A DNA stretch of 64,000 nucleotides from Bretschneidera sinensis (lineage: Eukaryota; Streptophyta; Magnoliopsida; Brassicales; Akaniaceae), in the NCBI GenBank assembly GCA_023935145.1, contig CM043700.1:62890120-62954119 (forward strand). Direction: 5' to 3'. The translations under genes were made by a program, and so were the position numbers. Positions within the stretch are counted from its first letter, which is position 1, and every line of letters begins with the position of its first letter. This document shows positions 31,072 through 42,299 of this stretch, one piece after another. Below the pieces are notes generated by a model. The model had not been told where the DNA came from, did no database searches, and was given only the letters and a program-made list of their open reading frames with translations.

Positions 31072-32261
31072 AGTTAGGAAAACTTTAAAAACTAGTATCT
31101 TACCAAAGTCCCAGACTACACAATCTCCAAAACTTCTGAATCTGTTGTGAATAAGCTAGAAAATACTCCAAACCCAAGGAATAAAAAAACAGCCAAAGAA
31201 ATTCCTGTTACTAAACCAATCTGCTTGAAATCAGATGACAAAAACATGAATCGGATCAGCTACATAAAAGGAAACCAACTTAAAACCAAAATTACACATT
31301 GAAATTAGGGATATTATAGACCTCTAGAACTCTATAGATCACTTGGCGTGCCTGTTCATAATTTCCCTGAGAATAATCTGTGCAGCAAGAAGAGCCTGTA
31401 AAAGAGTCATCGAGACAACAATTACCCAAGTGGCTGCAAACATTCAACAAATTTCAGCATATGTTACACATAACATGGATTGCATCAGTCAAAGACAGCA
31501 TATGAAAGCATCCCAAATATTCACCGGATGCCTTGCTTCCACATTGAACAATCTTCTATAGGAGATAAGTAGAAAGCTAACTCCCCGTGGTGAAGCATTT
31601 ACACCTACTTGAGGGTGACTTGCATTTGCTCTCCTAAAGCATACCAGCTACTTCCATCCAGTCAGTTAGAGATGCAAGACACGTGAAAATAAAAAAATAG
31701 GATGAACTGAAGCTGCAACTTCATTTGGTTTTGTTTTATCAAAAGTTTCCTCAGAGGCTCAGGCCCATTTTTTATTTGTTTTTGAGAAATCTTTTCCCCC
31801 ATTTTCTAATACAATAAAAAAATTTAACGTACTCAGAAATTTTTTGCTTCTTTCCTTCATGATACATTTTTTAAGTCCATATACATCAATTTTACTGAGT
31901 TTAATTAGAGCTCTAAGCTACTATTAAGATTTTTGATTCAATCCATGCATAACATGGCAACTAAAGACAGGTGAAACAATACCTGACCAGTGAGTGCTAA
32001 AGCATCAGTGAGCAAAGATACTGCCAACCAAACTTGTATGCAAATTTGATGACCGGCCATAGGTATGGGCGCTCCCTAGCTGCCAAGGATGTTGCTAGTG
32101 TCATTACAAGGACTGCAATAGTCCTGCCAATAAGAAGACCACCTGCATATATGATAAACATTTCCCCTAAGTGAAAAAGCTAAAACATGCTATGGGATTT
32201 CATGGTCATAGTGCTTTATACTTTTTGACTCTTCTCTACGTAGCTTTACTGTAAGACAAAT

Positions 32262-32699
32262 TGACGAAGTACAGAAGGAAAATTATAATTAGAGATTTTA
32301 ATCTAGGAATTGAGAGATATTTTAATTATAGAGATAATTATGTAATTGACAATATTAGGGGTATTTAGAGTTTATTTAAGTTTAGTTAATTAGTTTTCTT
32401 ATTTAAGTTTCATTATCAGTCTAGGACTAGGGTTTTAAGATCTCTATATAAGAGATGTCCCTATGTTATTTTCATCACCTTGGAATTAATAAAAATCAGA
32501 TTATTGAAATCAATACGACTATGTGATTGAGAATGTTGTTCACGCGATGTGATTTGGTTACGGTGTTATTCGTGTTTATGTGATTTGGATTGCGGTTCCC
32601 ATGTGACTTGGGAAGATCCATGTGATTAGGATCAATCTATTTTTATTTTATTGATTTTGCTTTGTTCTTGATCATTTTCTTCCCTACTATTATGCATCA
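32262..32699 (+). repeat. 5' LTR of element C
   Basis: TGACGAAGTACAG to TTATGCATCA. A TATA-like box (CTCTATATAAGAGAT) is near 32440-32455. The 3' half has repeats of the word TGTGATTTGG. Confidence 0.85.
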
Positions 32700-32702
32700 A
32701 AG

Positions 32703-32714
32703 TGGTATCAGAGC
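32703..32714 (+). other. primer binding site of element C, initiator tRNA-Met
   Basis: TGGTATCAGAGC, three bases after the LTR end. Confidence 0.9.
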
Positions 32715-33389
32715 CCAAACTTCGATCCCCACTACTGCTATCATTGCGCCCAAATCTCATGTTGCATCCCAATCCGTTCACCACACAACCCTAGACACAA
32801 ATCAGTTTGAAAAAAAAGAGCAAAGAAACCAATAATTCTGAGCCGTATATATAGGAGAAGGGACTCTTTTTTGGAGTTTGACACCAGCCACCACCACCAT
32901 CAAACTCGAAATCCACCGACGACTACAATCCATCATTTTCCGTTTGTTCTTTGCCGGAACCACCTCCACCCCCGGAAACTGTCATCGCTGGAAATTGCCA
33001 ATCTACCTAACCCCGTGAACCACGTGCCAAATCTCTGTTGGAATATGCTGGAAACCCACCGCAAAGCTGCAGGCCTGTTTCAGCTTGTCACACCTTGATC
33101 CAGTGTTTCTACCCACCGCGCGGCCCATCCAACGCCACCACCGTGACTGGAATCCAATTTCCGGCCTATCCCAGAAAGTCCAGCCAAATCTGCACCGAAT
33201 CTGCTCCGTCGGACCCAACCTGTGTCACTACTGACGCGCACCATCTTATCTGTCACAACTCCTGAGTGCTAAGCCATTAAGCCAAACCAACTGAGCCGAG
33301 CCATCTGAAAAAAGAAAAAACTTCCAGATCTGCGCAAAGTTGCTACAAGTTAAAAAAAAAATTATGTTTGAGCTCTTTTAGTTGTTACA

Positions 33390-34001
33390 ATGTCCATCCA
33401 TACTTGGGAACAAATTCAACACCTACAAGCTCCACTATCTTCTAACTCCAAGCGTCTGTCTGAGTTGCATTCCCTAAGGGCAAGGTATGGTTCTCACTAC
33501 CTTCATTATAGCTTAAATGAGGATTATGAGGAACATGAATTTTCTGTTATTTATGATAAAAGATGGGTTGAAGAATTAAAAAGGAAGTACACGTATGAGT
33601 TTGATTGTGTTTCTAAAGATGCTTATGATGATTATGATTGTGCCTATGGGTATTACCATGCTTACAATGGTTATGATAAGCATGTTCAAGCTTATGGAGA
33701 TGCTTATGGTTTTCAAATTGAGTGTGGAAAAGACAACTTGTCCATTACCCCACCCGAAATCCGAGACTTGAACGGTAGAGTAACCAATAGTCGAATGTAT
33801 CGAATTGAAGCTACAATGGATCGAATCAATGCTAAAATTGATCAAATCCTAAGAGGCATAACTCCGCTTCCAAAGTATAGTGGATTTTCCAAGGATGAAG
33901 ATGTTTCATCAAAAGTTGAATTTGAAGTTGCCAAAGTGAAGGGTGTTCACAGTAATGTTTCACCTGTTGAGAAAGTTCCATGCGAGTTTGAACTAATCTA
34001 G
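33390..34001 (+). CDS. 203-residue Tyr/Asp-rich ORF of element C, unknown function
   Basis: The only long frame in the interior, with an ATG right after the leader. The N-terminal third is moderately basic (SNSKRLSELHSLRARYGSHY). The middle is very rich in Tyr, Asp and Ala (DAYDDYDCAYGYYHAYNGYD). Then comes a helical segment RMYRIEATMDRINAKIDQIL that could form a coiled coil, then a charged tail. I do not recognise it: no CCHC, protease or RT motif. The position is that of gag. It could be a divergent gag relic, a captured host fragment or a novel protein. Confidence 0.6.
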   Translation: MSIHTWEQIQHLQAPLSSNSKRLSELHSLRARYGSHYLHYSLNEDYEEHEFSVIYDKRWVEELKRKYTYEFDCVSKDAYDDYDCAYGYYHAYNGYDKHVQAYGDAYGFQIECGKDNLSITPPEIRDLNGRVTNSRMYRIEATMDRINAKIDQILRGITPLPKYSGFSKDEDVSSKVEFEVAKVKGVHSNVSPVEKVPCEFELI

Positions 34002-34009
34002 CGTCATGG

Positions 34010-34440
34010 AAAATTTTTTGAACATATTGAGTATGTTGGTCAACTATAGTGCCAAGATGAAGTCCACTAGAATGTAGATATTCAAGTGGAGGTTTCACCT
34101 ACTGAGCCAGTTTCTTATGAGGTTGACTTTGTTGAGACAATTCAACAAGATTTTGTTGAGCATATTGTGGATGTTGAGCAGGTTGAGGGCAAAGCTAACG
34201 AGAAGATTGATGGCAAAATCGAGGTTCGAGTTGATACACATGTCCTTGATATTGAGTTTATCCTACCTACTTGGTTTCAAGCACCTTGGCAACAAACATT
34301 TTCAACGAAGTTTTTTTTCACCTCTTAGTTACTTTGGCTTCAATGAGTTTCATAACTATGCTTTGTTTCTCCAAGCATATGAGTTCTTGTTCCTTCAGCA
34401 TTTTTCAACTCAAGGTCGAGTTCTTTCTAAATGGTGAAGA
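34010..34440 (+). pseudogene. decayed second reading frame of element C
   Basis: After the first stop, the sequence translates with a few stops to acidic, Val/Glu-rich segments (EVSPTEPVSYEVDFVETIQ; VDVEQVEGKANEKIDGKIEV). The 3' part (from about 34345) is shared with B and ends in TCAAGGTCGAGTTCTTTC, a Ty3-like pol end and polypurine region. Likely the tail of the original ORF. Confidence 0.4.
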
Positions 34441-34441
34441 A

Positions 34442-34879
34442 TGATAGAATACACAAGGAAAATTAGAATTAGGGATTTAACCTAGGAATTTGGGGATATT
34501 TTAATTATGGGGATAATTATATAATTGACAATATTAGGGGTATTTAGAGTTTATTTCAGTTTAGTTAATTAGTTTTCTTATTTAACTTTCCTCATTACTC
34601 TAGGACTAGGGTTTTAAGATCTTTACATAAGAAACGTTCCTATGTTATTTTTGTCAACTTGGAATTAATAAAAAACCAGATTATTGAAATCAAAACAACT
34701 CTGCGATTAAGATTGTTGCTCGCACCATGTGATTTGGTTGCGGTGTTATTCGCGACCATGTGATTTGGATTGCGGTTCTCATGTGATTTGAGAAGATCTA
34801 TGTGATTTGAATCAATCTATTTTTATTTTATTGTTCTTGTTTTGTTCTTGATCATTTTCTTTCCTACTGTTCTGCATTA
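34442..34879 (+). repeat. 3' LTR of element C
   Basis: TGATAGAATACAC to TCTGCATTA, the partner of 32262-32699, with many scattered substitutions. Confidence 0.85.
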
Positions 34880-34893
34880 CAAACTAGACAAAT

Positions 34894-35296
34894 CATAGTT
34901 ATCGAGATCCCTATACCCTCATTGGAACCGCGATCCGAATCCTACGTTCTGATTCGTGGTGCATTTGCGCACCGGATCCCTAAAAATGGTGATCCAAAAT
35001 TTTAATAAGACTTTTAGCTAAAAAAAATTCTAAAAACAAGAAAGGATTTAAGAGAATGCTCGTACTTTATTTTTAAATTATGTTTTCTAGTATTATGTTT
35101 GTTGACTTTACTATTTTTTCAAAACTCTAATATATTCTAAACTATTATTATGCACACAGTTCTATTTATATTATTCTCATAAATATATTTAATATCTTAA
35201 TTTTATAAATGATATAAATCATTTAAGGTTACCCCAACATACCACGTTCTTGTGCTCGTACCAAAACCAAGGTGTACCGAGTTCCCAGTAACTATG
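34894..35296. mobile_element. 403-bp MITE, hAT-like, with 8-bp target duplication
   Basis: Terminal inverted repeats CATAGTTA at the left and TAACTATG at the right, flanked by AGACAAAT at 34886-34893 and 35297-35304. An 8-bp duplication and CA-type ends fit hAT-derived non-autonomous elements. The right end read inward (CATAGTTACTGGGAAC) resembles the ends of the large inverted-repeat element at 21931-24426. No coding capacity. Confidence 0.75.
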
Positions 35297-35584
35297 AGAC
35301 AAATCATGAAAGCAACCCTCAAGATTAACACATTTAGATGTAACATCTAATCATATTTTCCTAACCTAAGAGCAAAATATGATTAAAATAGTGTGATCTA
35401 AAGTATAAAGGTTATCAGCTGCTCGTACCAAAACCAAGGTGTACCGAGTTCCCAGTAACTATGAGACAAATCAGGAAAGCAACCCTCAAGATTAACACAT
35501 TTAGATGTAACATCTAATCATATTTTCCTAACCTAAGAGCAAAATATGATTAAAATAGTGTGATCTAAAGTATAAAGGTTATCA
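35253..35584. repeat. 167-bp tandem duplication spanning the MITE end
   Basis: The unit beginning TGCTCGTACCAAAACC at 35253 is repeated at 35420. The copies are almost identical (ATCATGAAAG against ATCAGGAAAG is the one difference I see). It includes the last 44 bp of the MITE, the right target duplication and host flank, so it arose after the MITE insertion. Confidence 0.9.
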
Positions 35585-36829
35585 ACCCAGAAAAGGAATT
35601 TCACTAATTTTGATTTTTCCACTTTTTTTTGGGACAATTGCTAGCAACAAGAATTGGCTTACCTAAGATGCAAATCCATTGTAACTCTAAATTATCTAAC
35701 ATCAAGCGAGATATTAACCCAAGAGCTTTCTACCAACTCTTAATTATTCACACAAGGTGCACCAACTTCCCTCTGGTATTCTTTAGCCATCAGTGTTTTC
35801 ATTTTAGATATTTATTGTGGTAAAACGTTTCTTCCATATGATGGACCCATCAGGCCGTATGATTTTTATATATATCTTTGTATAGCAGAATTGCAAATTA
35901 CTTTCATTAAACCTAGCATCTTACAAATGGATTATTAATTCACAAAGCTAACATATCAAGAGAATTTCTAGCATTGGAAGATTGATATTTAGTCACAAAT
36001 TATAAAATTAAGCTGCCAAAAAATTACCAGATTTTAGATAGTGGGCAACTCTTCTCCCATCAATATTTGGAGACATTAGTAATACTTTTCCATTCAATTC
36101 CAAGAGAAGAATAAAAGCAATCAAATATCTGGTAAAACGGAATAAGAGAATCCATCAGGACTGAAAAGTCAACAGCAGATTTTGTAGCTAGAGAATCATC
36201 ATGAGCTATACTGGTATAAGTTTACCATATTATTGACGTACTCAGAAATCACGGTAGCAGCTGTAGCACCACCAATGCCAAAATCAAAGAGAAATATCAA
36301 AATCAGATCCAGTATTGCATTCAACAAGTTTCCAGCACCTGTTAATCCAAAGCAGAATTTGTCATACATGAACTTGGTTATGCATTGATACAGATAGAAC
36401 TGTCCACATGGACTTGAAAATTCTCAATTGGCAATGTGTATGTACATTAGGGTAAGTGTGAGTGTGAGTGTGAGGAGAAAGAGAGGAATGCTGCAATACT
36501 TGCCAATGGCATACAAAGGTGTCTTTGTATCCTTAAATCCACGAAAAGCACTTGGGCAGCAAGTGCAATTACAATGGGTGGAGAACCAAAGGCCCCCAAG
36601 AAGAGAAAATGCTCGACCGGCACTCGCATTGGCGAATCCTACAACATAATTCAACTCAAAACTCCCAGCCAACATCCTCAATCAATATTATAACATATAA
36701 TACGAAAAATGTAGTCTTGATGTACCCATTGATTTACAGTACACCCACATAAATAAATAAAATTAAAGGAACTTGCTTAAGGTTAAAAAAAAGTCAGTGG
36801 TACATAATGGAACCTTGTTAAATCCATAT

Positions 36830-37490
36830 GTCAGGGTATAGCTAGGCAAGGACTGATCCAAATTTTTTCATTGGGGGTGAAGTTATTAGAACATATTTAC
36901 TTATAAATTGAGAAAAAATATTAATACAATTTCACAAAACACATTTGAAAATATTTCATTTAATATCATTAAAATGAATATTTTCATATAAAAAGGTTTA
37001 GACACAAAATCAACCGTACAACAAAAACCATCTTTACATGTAAGAACAAAACCCTTTACGATTGTTCCCGGTGTGTTTTCATATTTTGAAAGCATTGTAA
37101 ATTTTTTTTATTATCGATGATATCTACTAAATATGTCATTTTCAACCACAATTGTGTCTCACTAGTATTTATTTCTTCTACTTCGAAAGTATTATTCAAT
37201 ATTGACTTCCTCTTGAGATATTATTCCATAACTAATACAAATTTATTACTAGTTTAATTAGTTCATGTAATGAACAAGATAAGACAATATGTGAAACAAA
37301 TATAAAAAACAGAATATCAGCGGAGGTAACTTTTCACATGACTTAAGGTGGCCGAGTGGGGCTGTGGGGGCAAGCTAAAATATTTTTTTTTATTGGCATT
37401 TAAAAAATACTTTAAAATATTCCAGGATTTTTGGGATTTCAGTGGGGCCACCCCACTAGGCCCAACATGGATCCTTCCATGTAGCTAGGG
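36830..37490. mobile_element. MITE-like insertion in MATE intron
   Basis: AT-rich block with imperfect inverted ends (TATAGCTAGGCAAGGAC left; CCTTCCATGTAGCTAGG right) and a GGGGCCACCCC-type motif near the right end, recalling the unit at 16453-16929. It carries no genes. The exact ends and target duplication are not settled. Confidence 0.35.
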
Positions 37491-39210
37491 TCAGTTCAGA
37501 AGAAATATGCTCTGACTATGAATTGTCAGGTGGTTTCTAGATACCCAAGACAAAAATTTAATAAAAGTGCCATGGATATGGGGAAAATTTGGTGCCATAA
37601 ACATAAAGCATTGACCATTTAAATCCTAATTAGATAAGCATGATGTACAACAAGTATACCCATGATATTCATTAAGAAACTCGGGCCAACTGAGAGTGCA
37701 ACAGCCTCCGCTATGCCAATGCCAGCAGCAAGAGCTAGAGAAGTCAATACTGAGGGCAAAAGTTTCTTGCCTTGGAGCTCAACCCCACAATCTTTATAAT
37801 AACCACAAAATCAAGAGCTTCATTAAGTAAAGGATAAAAACAATTGTCTTACTCCTAATAGAGATAAAAAAGAATTGGATTATATAAACAACACAAACAC
37901 ACACACATATACATAATTAGATATATGTATATGTATGCATATAGAGAGAGGAAGATCAATGGACACCAGGTAAAAGAATTAAGAGTATCCATTTGTTTTG
38001 ATTCATCTTTTATTGAAAATTAATTGTTGGATAGTGTAGTAACTATATAGAAGTTATGAAGTGGTACGAGATTATCACTTTTACACATGGTGTCAATTTA
38101 TCTGTCTATATAGCTCTGATACAAGAATTACCATCACCAATTTGGTGTGAACCATCTTTTCCCTTTCTAACCAATGCCTGCTCTTCAGCAACAAAGGACA
38201 TTGTAATGTTGAGCAACGGAACATTAAACAATTTTGATACCAGATTGAATACTGAAACTGATACCCCTACTGCCGCTAATTCAGCAGATCCTACACAACA
38301 TAGAAAGGGGATAGCCAAAAAGAAAGAAAAGAAGACTGAATAAGTCCTTTTACTGTTAAACAAAATGAAGAAATAAAACCATGGTAAGCTCAAAAGTATT
38401 ATTTTCAGCTTCACCATCTATGAGTTCAAACAAAACTATAGCTAAACTCAATAGGGAACCCAAGTTTGAAAAATGATAGCATTATTAAGTTTCAAATCCT
38501 ACAGTCCATTAATACATCCAAATAAAAATAAATTCTATAGTCTACAGTCAAATACTTTAAAAGAGAATCAGTTCACTAAACAAATTCGAGAATTTTTTTT
38601 TACCCAAATGGCCAACAAAGGCTGTATCAACCAGTGACGTAATCAGGTCAGCAGCCAAAGCCAACGCAGCAGACAATGCAATCGACAAAATCTCCACTCC
38701 AAGTTCATCAACTTTAAACCCATCTCTGCAAATTCCCCAAGAAAATAAATCAAACATTTCAATGTATAAATTATATAACATCTCACTAATCCTTTACAAT
38801 AATAGTAAGAGAGTGAACTTTAAGCAGCCAATGAAATGGGAAAACGAATCGAGCAAAGGCAAGCGGGAAGGCGGGTCCGGGTCAGGTATCTCGACCCGGT
38901 CACGAGAAATGGATGGCTTAATTTGGGATTGTTGTTGTTGGGATGAATTCTCAAGCGAAGTGGTGGTATATGTTGTAAGGTGATGATTTGGGTGCGGTTC
39001 GAATCCGGACCGAGCAATTAGGGTTTCTTGTAAGTGTTTGTGATTTAGATGATGAATTGGCTTGAAGAGAATATACACAGAAAGAGAGACTGGAAGCCAT
39101 CTTTGAATTCTTGTTGAGAGAGAATTGAATCTCCTCGAGAAGATTGGAACCATTTGTTTGCCTTGTCCAACTCCCACACTATCAACTGATAGCGGGCTCG
39201 TGAAAAACAT

Positions 39211-40150
39211 CTTTTTACGTGGCGTCCTGTGTTTCGGCCTTCTAATGGGCTAGGGCCTAAGGATAACTGGATCGTAGCCTGCTTAAATTTTATTGGACCA
39301 CGTGAACTTTATTTTTCTTCCTTCTTTCGAAAAGAGTCGACCAAGTGAACTTTCGAAAGGGATACAATTATATTTTCTACTTAAAATTTGATGAAGTCCA
39401 TAAAAAAAATAGAAAAAAAAATTGACTGGGCCACTTTGCATTGTGTACAAGCTTTTTATATATTAAAAAAAGAAAGTTTTAATATAGGCTTTTTAAAATT
39501 TCGTTGCCGTCGCCATCTCTATTTTCTGGCTTGTTATTCGACGTGCTATCATAACATACTTCGTTCCCATTAGTTGTGGGCAAAACCAATATCGAAATGC
39601 GTATGAAACCATGATACATGGCCGATTGTTTAATAGTTTATTGTGCAGTTTGAATCAATTAAACAATTTAAATTTACTTTGTTTATTCTTTACTCCGATT
39701 TTGTGATTTATAGTGTCACTTTGTTTGTGTCTTGAATAAGAGTATTGAAATCAAGACGATTGTAAAAAATGTCATTGGTTCAATGCACCAAATGCAATGA
39801 GTTGTTGGATTTTTGTATTTCGTGGATCCTAAACTAAGTGTGACAATGGAAGGACATAAATCTAATCAGAACATTGAATTGCACGCGCAGAAATTTAAAA
39901 AAATGTAAAGATATTGCAAGAATTTAAAGAAATTTAAGTGTTGATGTAGAGAAATTTTCCCCAATCAATAATGCAAGAACGTAGCGCCCTTCAAACCCAT
40001 TAAAGTAATTTCACAAGCCAAACATAATAACCAGTCAAATGGTTACACATCGCAAAAGGCAAAATGGTAATCTCGCACCGAAACCCTAACCCACAAGATC
40101 TCTAGTCCTATAAGGACACTCAAAACCAACTTATGAAAATCCTAATTCTA
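39211..40150. other. upstream of MATE gene; no other gene seen
   Basis: Includes a possible MATE promoter: a G-box (CACGTG, 39299-39304) and a CCAAT box on the minus strand (39291-39295). The remainder is AT-rich with no recognisable frame. Confidence 0.4.
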
Positions 40151-40500
40151 TTGAGACACTCATGTAAGTCATTGTTACGCAGCGGAATAACGGGTATTTA
40201 CCGATTCGACTCGAAATCTTCTAGTATTTGGACTCCTCTCCGGTTCTTTACGCTTCAATCTCGTCATAGGTTGGATGTGAAATCACAATGAAGGAAATCA
40301 CGTTCTTGTCACAACCCAAGAACCTTTATGTCTCTCTAAAGGTAGAAGATGATGTTTCTCTCTCTATAACAATTTTTCAGGAGCTATTTTCTCCCTGGAA
40401 AAATACATATATTTATTGCCTGAAAAAACATTGTAGTTATAGGCATTTGAACCCAAGAGTTATATGGTTTCATCCGTGTCTCTTGGTTCAAACTTAAACA
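40150..40500 (-). repeat. LTR-like fragment, inverted partner of 47100-47460
   Basis: Shares with the reverse complement of 47100-47460 the words CCGTTATTCCGCTG, AACCGGAGAGGAGTCC and TTGAAGCGTAAAGAACC. It probably is an LTR end or U5 of an old element read on the minus strand. No primer site was seen beside it. Confidence 0.6.
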
Positions 40501-42290
40501 TACGTGTCGGGTCGCCCATCTTGGGTGCCCAACCAAGCTATTATATCATACATCTTCCACTCACATGTGGTGGGCTCGACATTGCCTAACAGATAAAGAT
40601 AAAGACAACCTCAACATCAAATTTCTTTTGGAGAACTTCATACTGGTAAATGGGTCGTGTTACCTGCAAGTACACCTGCACTTGGAACTCAATGCTATGC
40701 ACCTGTTAGGGATACGCATCAGCTTCAACCCTAAATAAGCAAAAATAATTTAGAAAGTGTCTCGTTGTGCCAGACTTATTTTATTACATCAATCTTAGCA
40801 TACCTAATCCCTCAAAGGCTATGCTAGACTTTATTTTTCTCACCATGTATCAACAATTATGCCCAAGCTTAAAAAAAAGAGACATAATTGGTCGACCTGT
40901 GAATACATGTGATGGATGTAAACAAAACAATCTTTCTTCCGCACTCATGCTTCTTTGTTTCAAACTAATTTCTTTCCTAGACATGCCCCCATAAAGCTAA
41001 TTATTTCATTACCGTCGGAAACATGCTAAAGTAGCAAACATCAATTTGTCCCTTTGAAAACATAGTCGAAAGTCACATAGGGCACTTGTCGAGGCTTTTA
41101 ATTTACATAGGCCTCTGGGTCTCACACAGTGAGGACGTAGGGATTTACTCACTCACTTCCCTTTAGGGTCGTACTAAGCACATCTAGTATGAAATGCATG
41201 CTATAGTGGTTTGCTCTTTCTTGATAAGAGTGTATATCCTTTTAAATTGTATACCGCTATATGGATCTTAGCCTAGTCGCCATCTACATCTTCATGCTCT
41301 CATGCGTCTAGCTCGAGTTCTTTATCAGCTCGTTCCTTTGAGCTCCTTAGTAAGTACTCACATCCGGCTTCCATCCAGGTTTCTATGATCTTGGGATGAT
41401 CATTATCAGTCTAAGTTTTTAAGTTTTGGCTCAATACCTCATCTTGACTCTAGTCAATGCGACTTTTAATAAGGTACACTGTTTATGAATTCATCACATT
41501 CACTATATACTTGTCTCACTTTTATTAGCATCAAAATAACATACTAAGTCTCATCTTAGCTCACTATCTCAGCGCTTGAGGCAATCGCTTATGTGAGAGA
41601 TTCAACCTCTTCCTAATGACATACTTTCATATGTATGTGTGTTTGTGCTAGTGTTAACATGTATATAACATCCAATATGTCTAAAATACATAAAATGAAT
41701 GCTAAGTTTAGTAATAGACTAATACATAGATTTTTAGTTAACCAATACACATTCCTAAAGATTTTAATGTAAAGCCAAATCATACTTCTAGGGATAATTC
41801 AACTCAGTTATCTAATATGCAAATATGTACTGTTGCACCACGTTTTTTTGATTCACATTGTCTCCAATGTAAGTTATTCTTATAGTTAATATATTTGGTC
41901 CCACCAAGATATTAAGGATCCCATATGTAAACAATATCAACTTGACTATCAAAATTGACTGTCACAAATTCCAAGACATTAGTGATAACTCCTAGGTTTT
42001 TCAAAGAACCTCTTAAGCTATACTACCTTTTGCATTGTAGCAGAATAAGCTATGATCTCAACCTCCATGGTTAGTTATTTGTAGTGCTCTTAGGTATATA
42101 TGGATTTCTATTGATCATTATCTAATTCTTCTTCCCATTCACAACTATTCATTAGCTCCAAGGCTTAGCATATCAGACATAGTGTGCCTTTAACACACAA
42201 TAAGCTTTCACTAGTACTGAAGTATGAAGCTCTTCTAATTTTTTTTTTTTTTTATGGAGTAAGACATAATTCAAGGTTTAGCCCTTCGTC
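40501..42290. other. retroelement-like non-coding sequence
   Basis: No gene. Pieces such as GGGTCTCACACAGTGAGG resemble LTR or untranslated sequence of copia elements, and the stretch adjoins decayed copia coding sequence on the right. It is probably the 3' untranslated and end region of that element. Confidence 0.35.
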
Positions 42291-42299
42291 TTAGATATA

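Larger units (their letters stand above)
32262..34879 (+). mobile_element. non-autonomous LTR retroelement C
   Basis: LTRs 32262-32699 and 34442-34879, both 438 bp and clearly diverged, so older than A2. Near-matching target duplications CAAAT (32257-32261) and CAAAC (34880-34884). Primer site TGGTATCAGAGC at 32703. The 1742-bp interior lacks any recognisable gag, protease, RT or integrase; it has a C-rich leader (32717-33370), one 203-codon ORF, a decayed second ORF and a tail shared with element B. Size and structure fit a LARD-like or deletion-derived non-autonomous element. It lies in a MATE intron, on the strand opposite to the gene. Confidence 0.85.
25386..39210 (-). pseudogene. DTX44: MATE transporter, DETOXIFICATION 44-like (chloroplast type), disrupted
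   Basis: Multidrug and toxic compound extrusion family; these are 12-helix cation-coupled carriers, and this subgroup has a plastid-type N-terminus. Exons by GT-AG reading (minus): 39210-38819 (Ser/Gln-rich N-terminus), 38725-38604 (VDELGVEILSIALSAALALA), 38290-38132 (AELAAVGVSVSVFNLVSKLF), 37791-37652, 36638-36504 (possible GC donor), 36338-36242, 36128-36028, 32142-31983, 31395-31322, 31223-31104, 25634-25539 (FVAASQPVNAIAFVLDGLYY) and about 25520-25386. Phases agree across most junctions. Defects: single-base losses near 36550, 32070 and 31380, a TAG stop at 31116-31118, a doubtful acceptor before the last exon and no found C-terminus. Introns hold elements A2, C and MITEs. A sequencing error is possible for one shift but unlikely for all. 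Confidence 0.8.

Noticed and set aside
38106..38417. 103-codon open frame as a separate small gene
   Set aside because: It is exon 3 of the MATE locus read through its introns; the exon edges fit GT-AG rules with matching phase.
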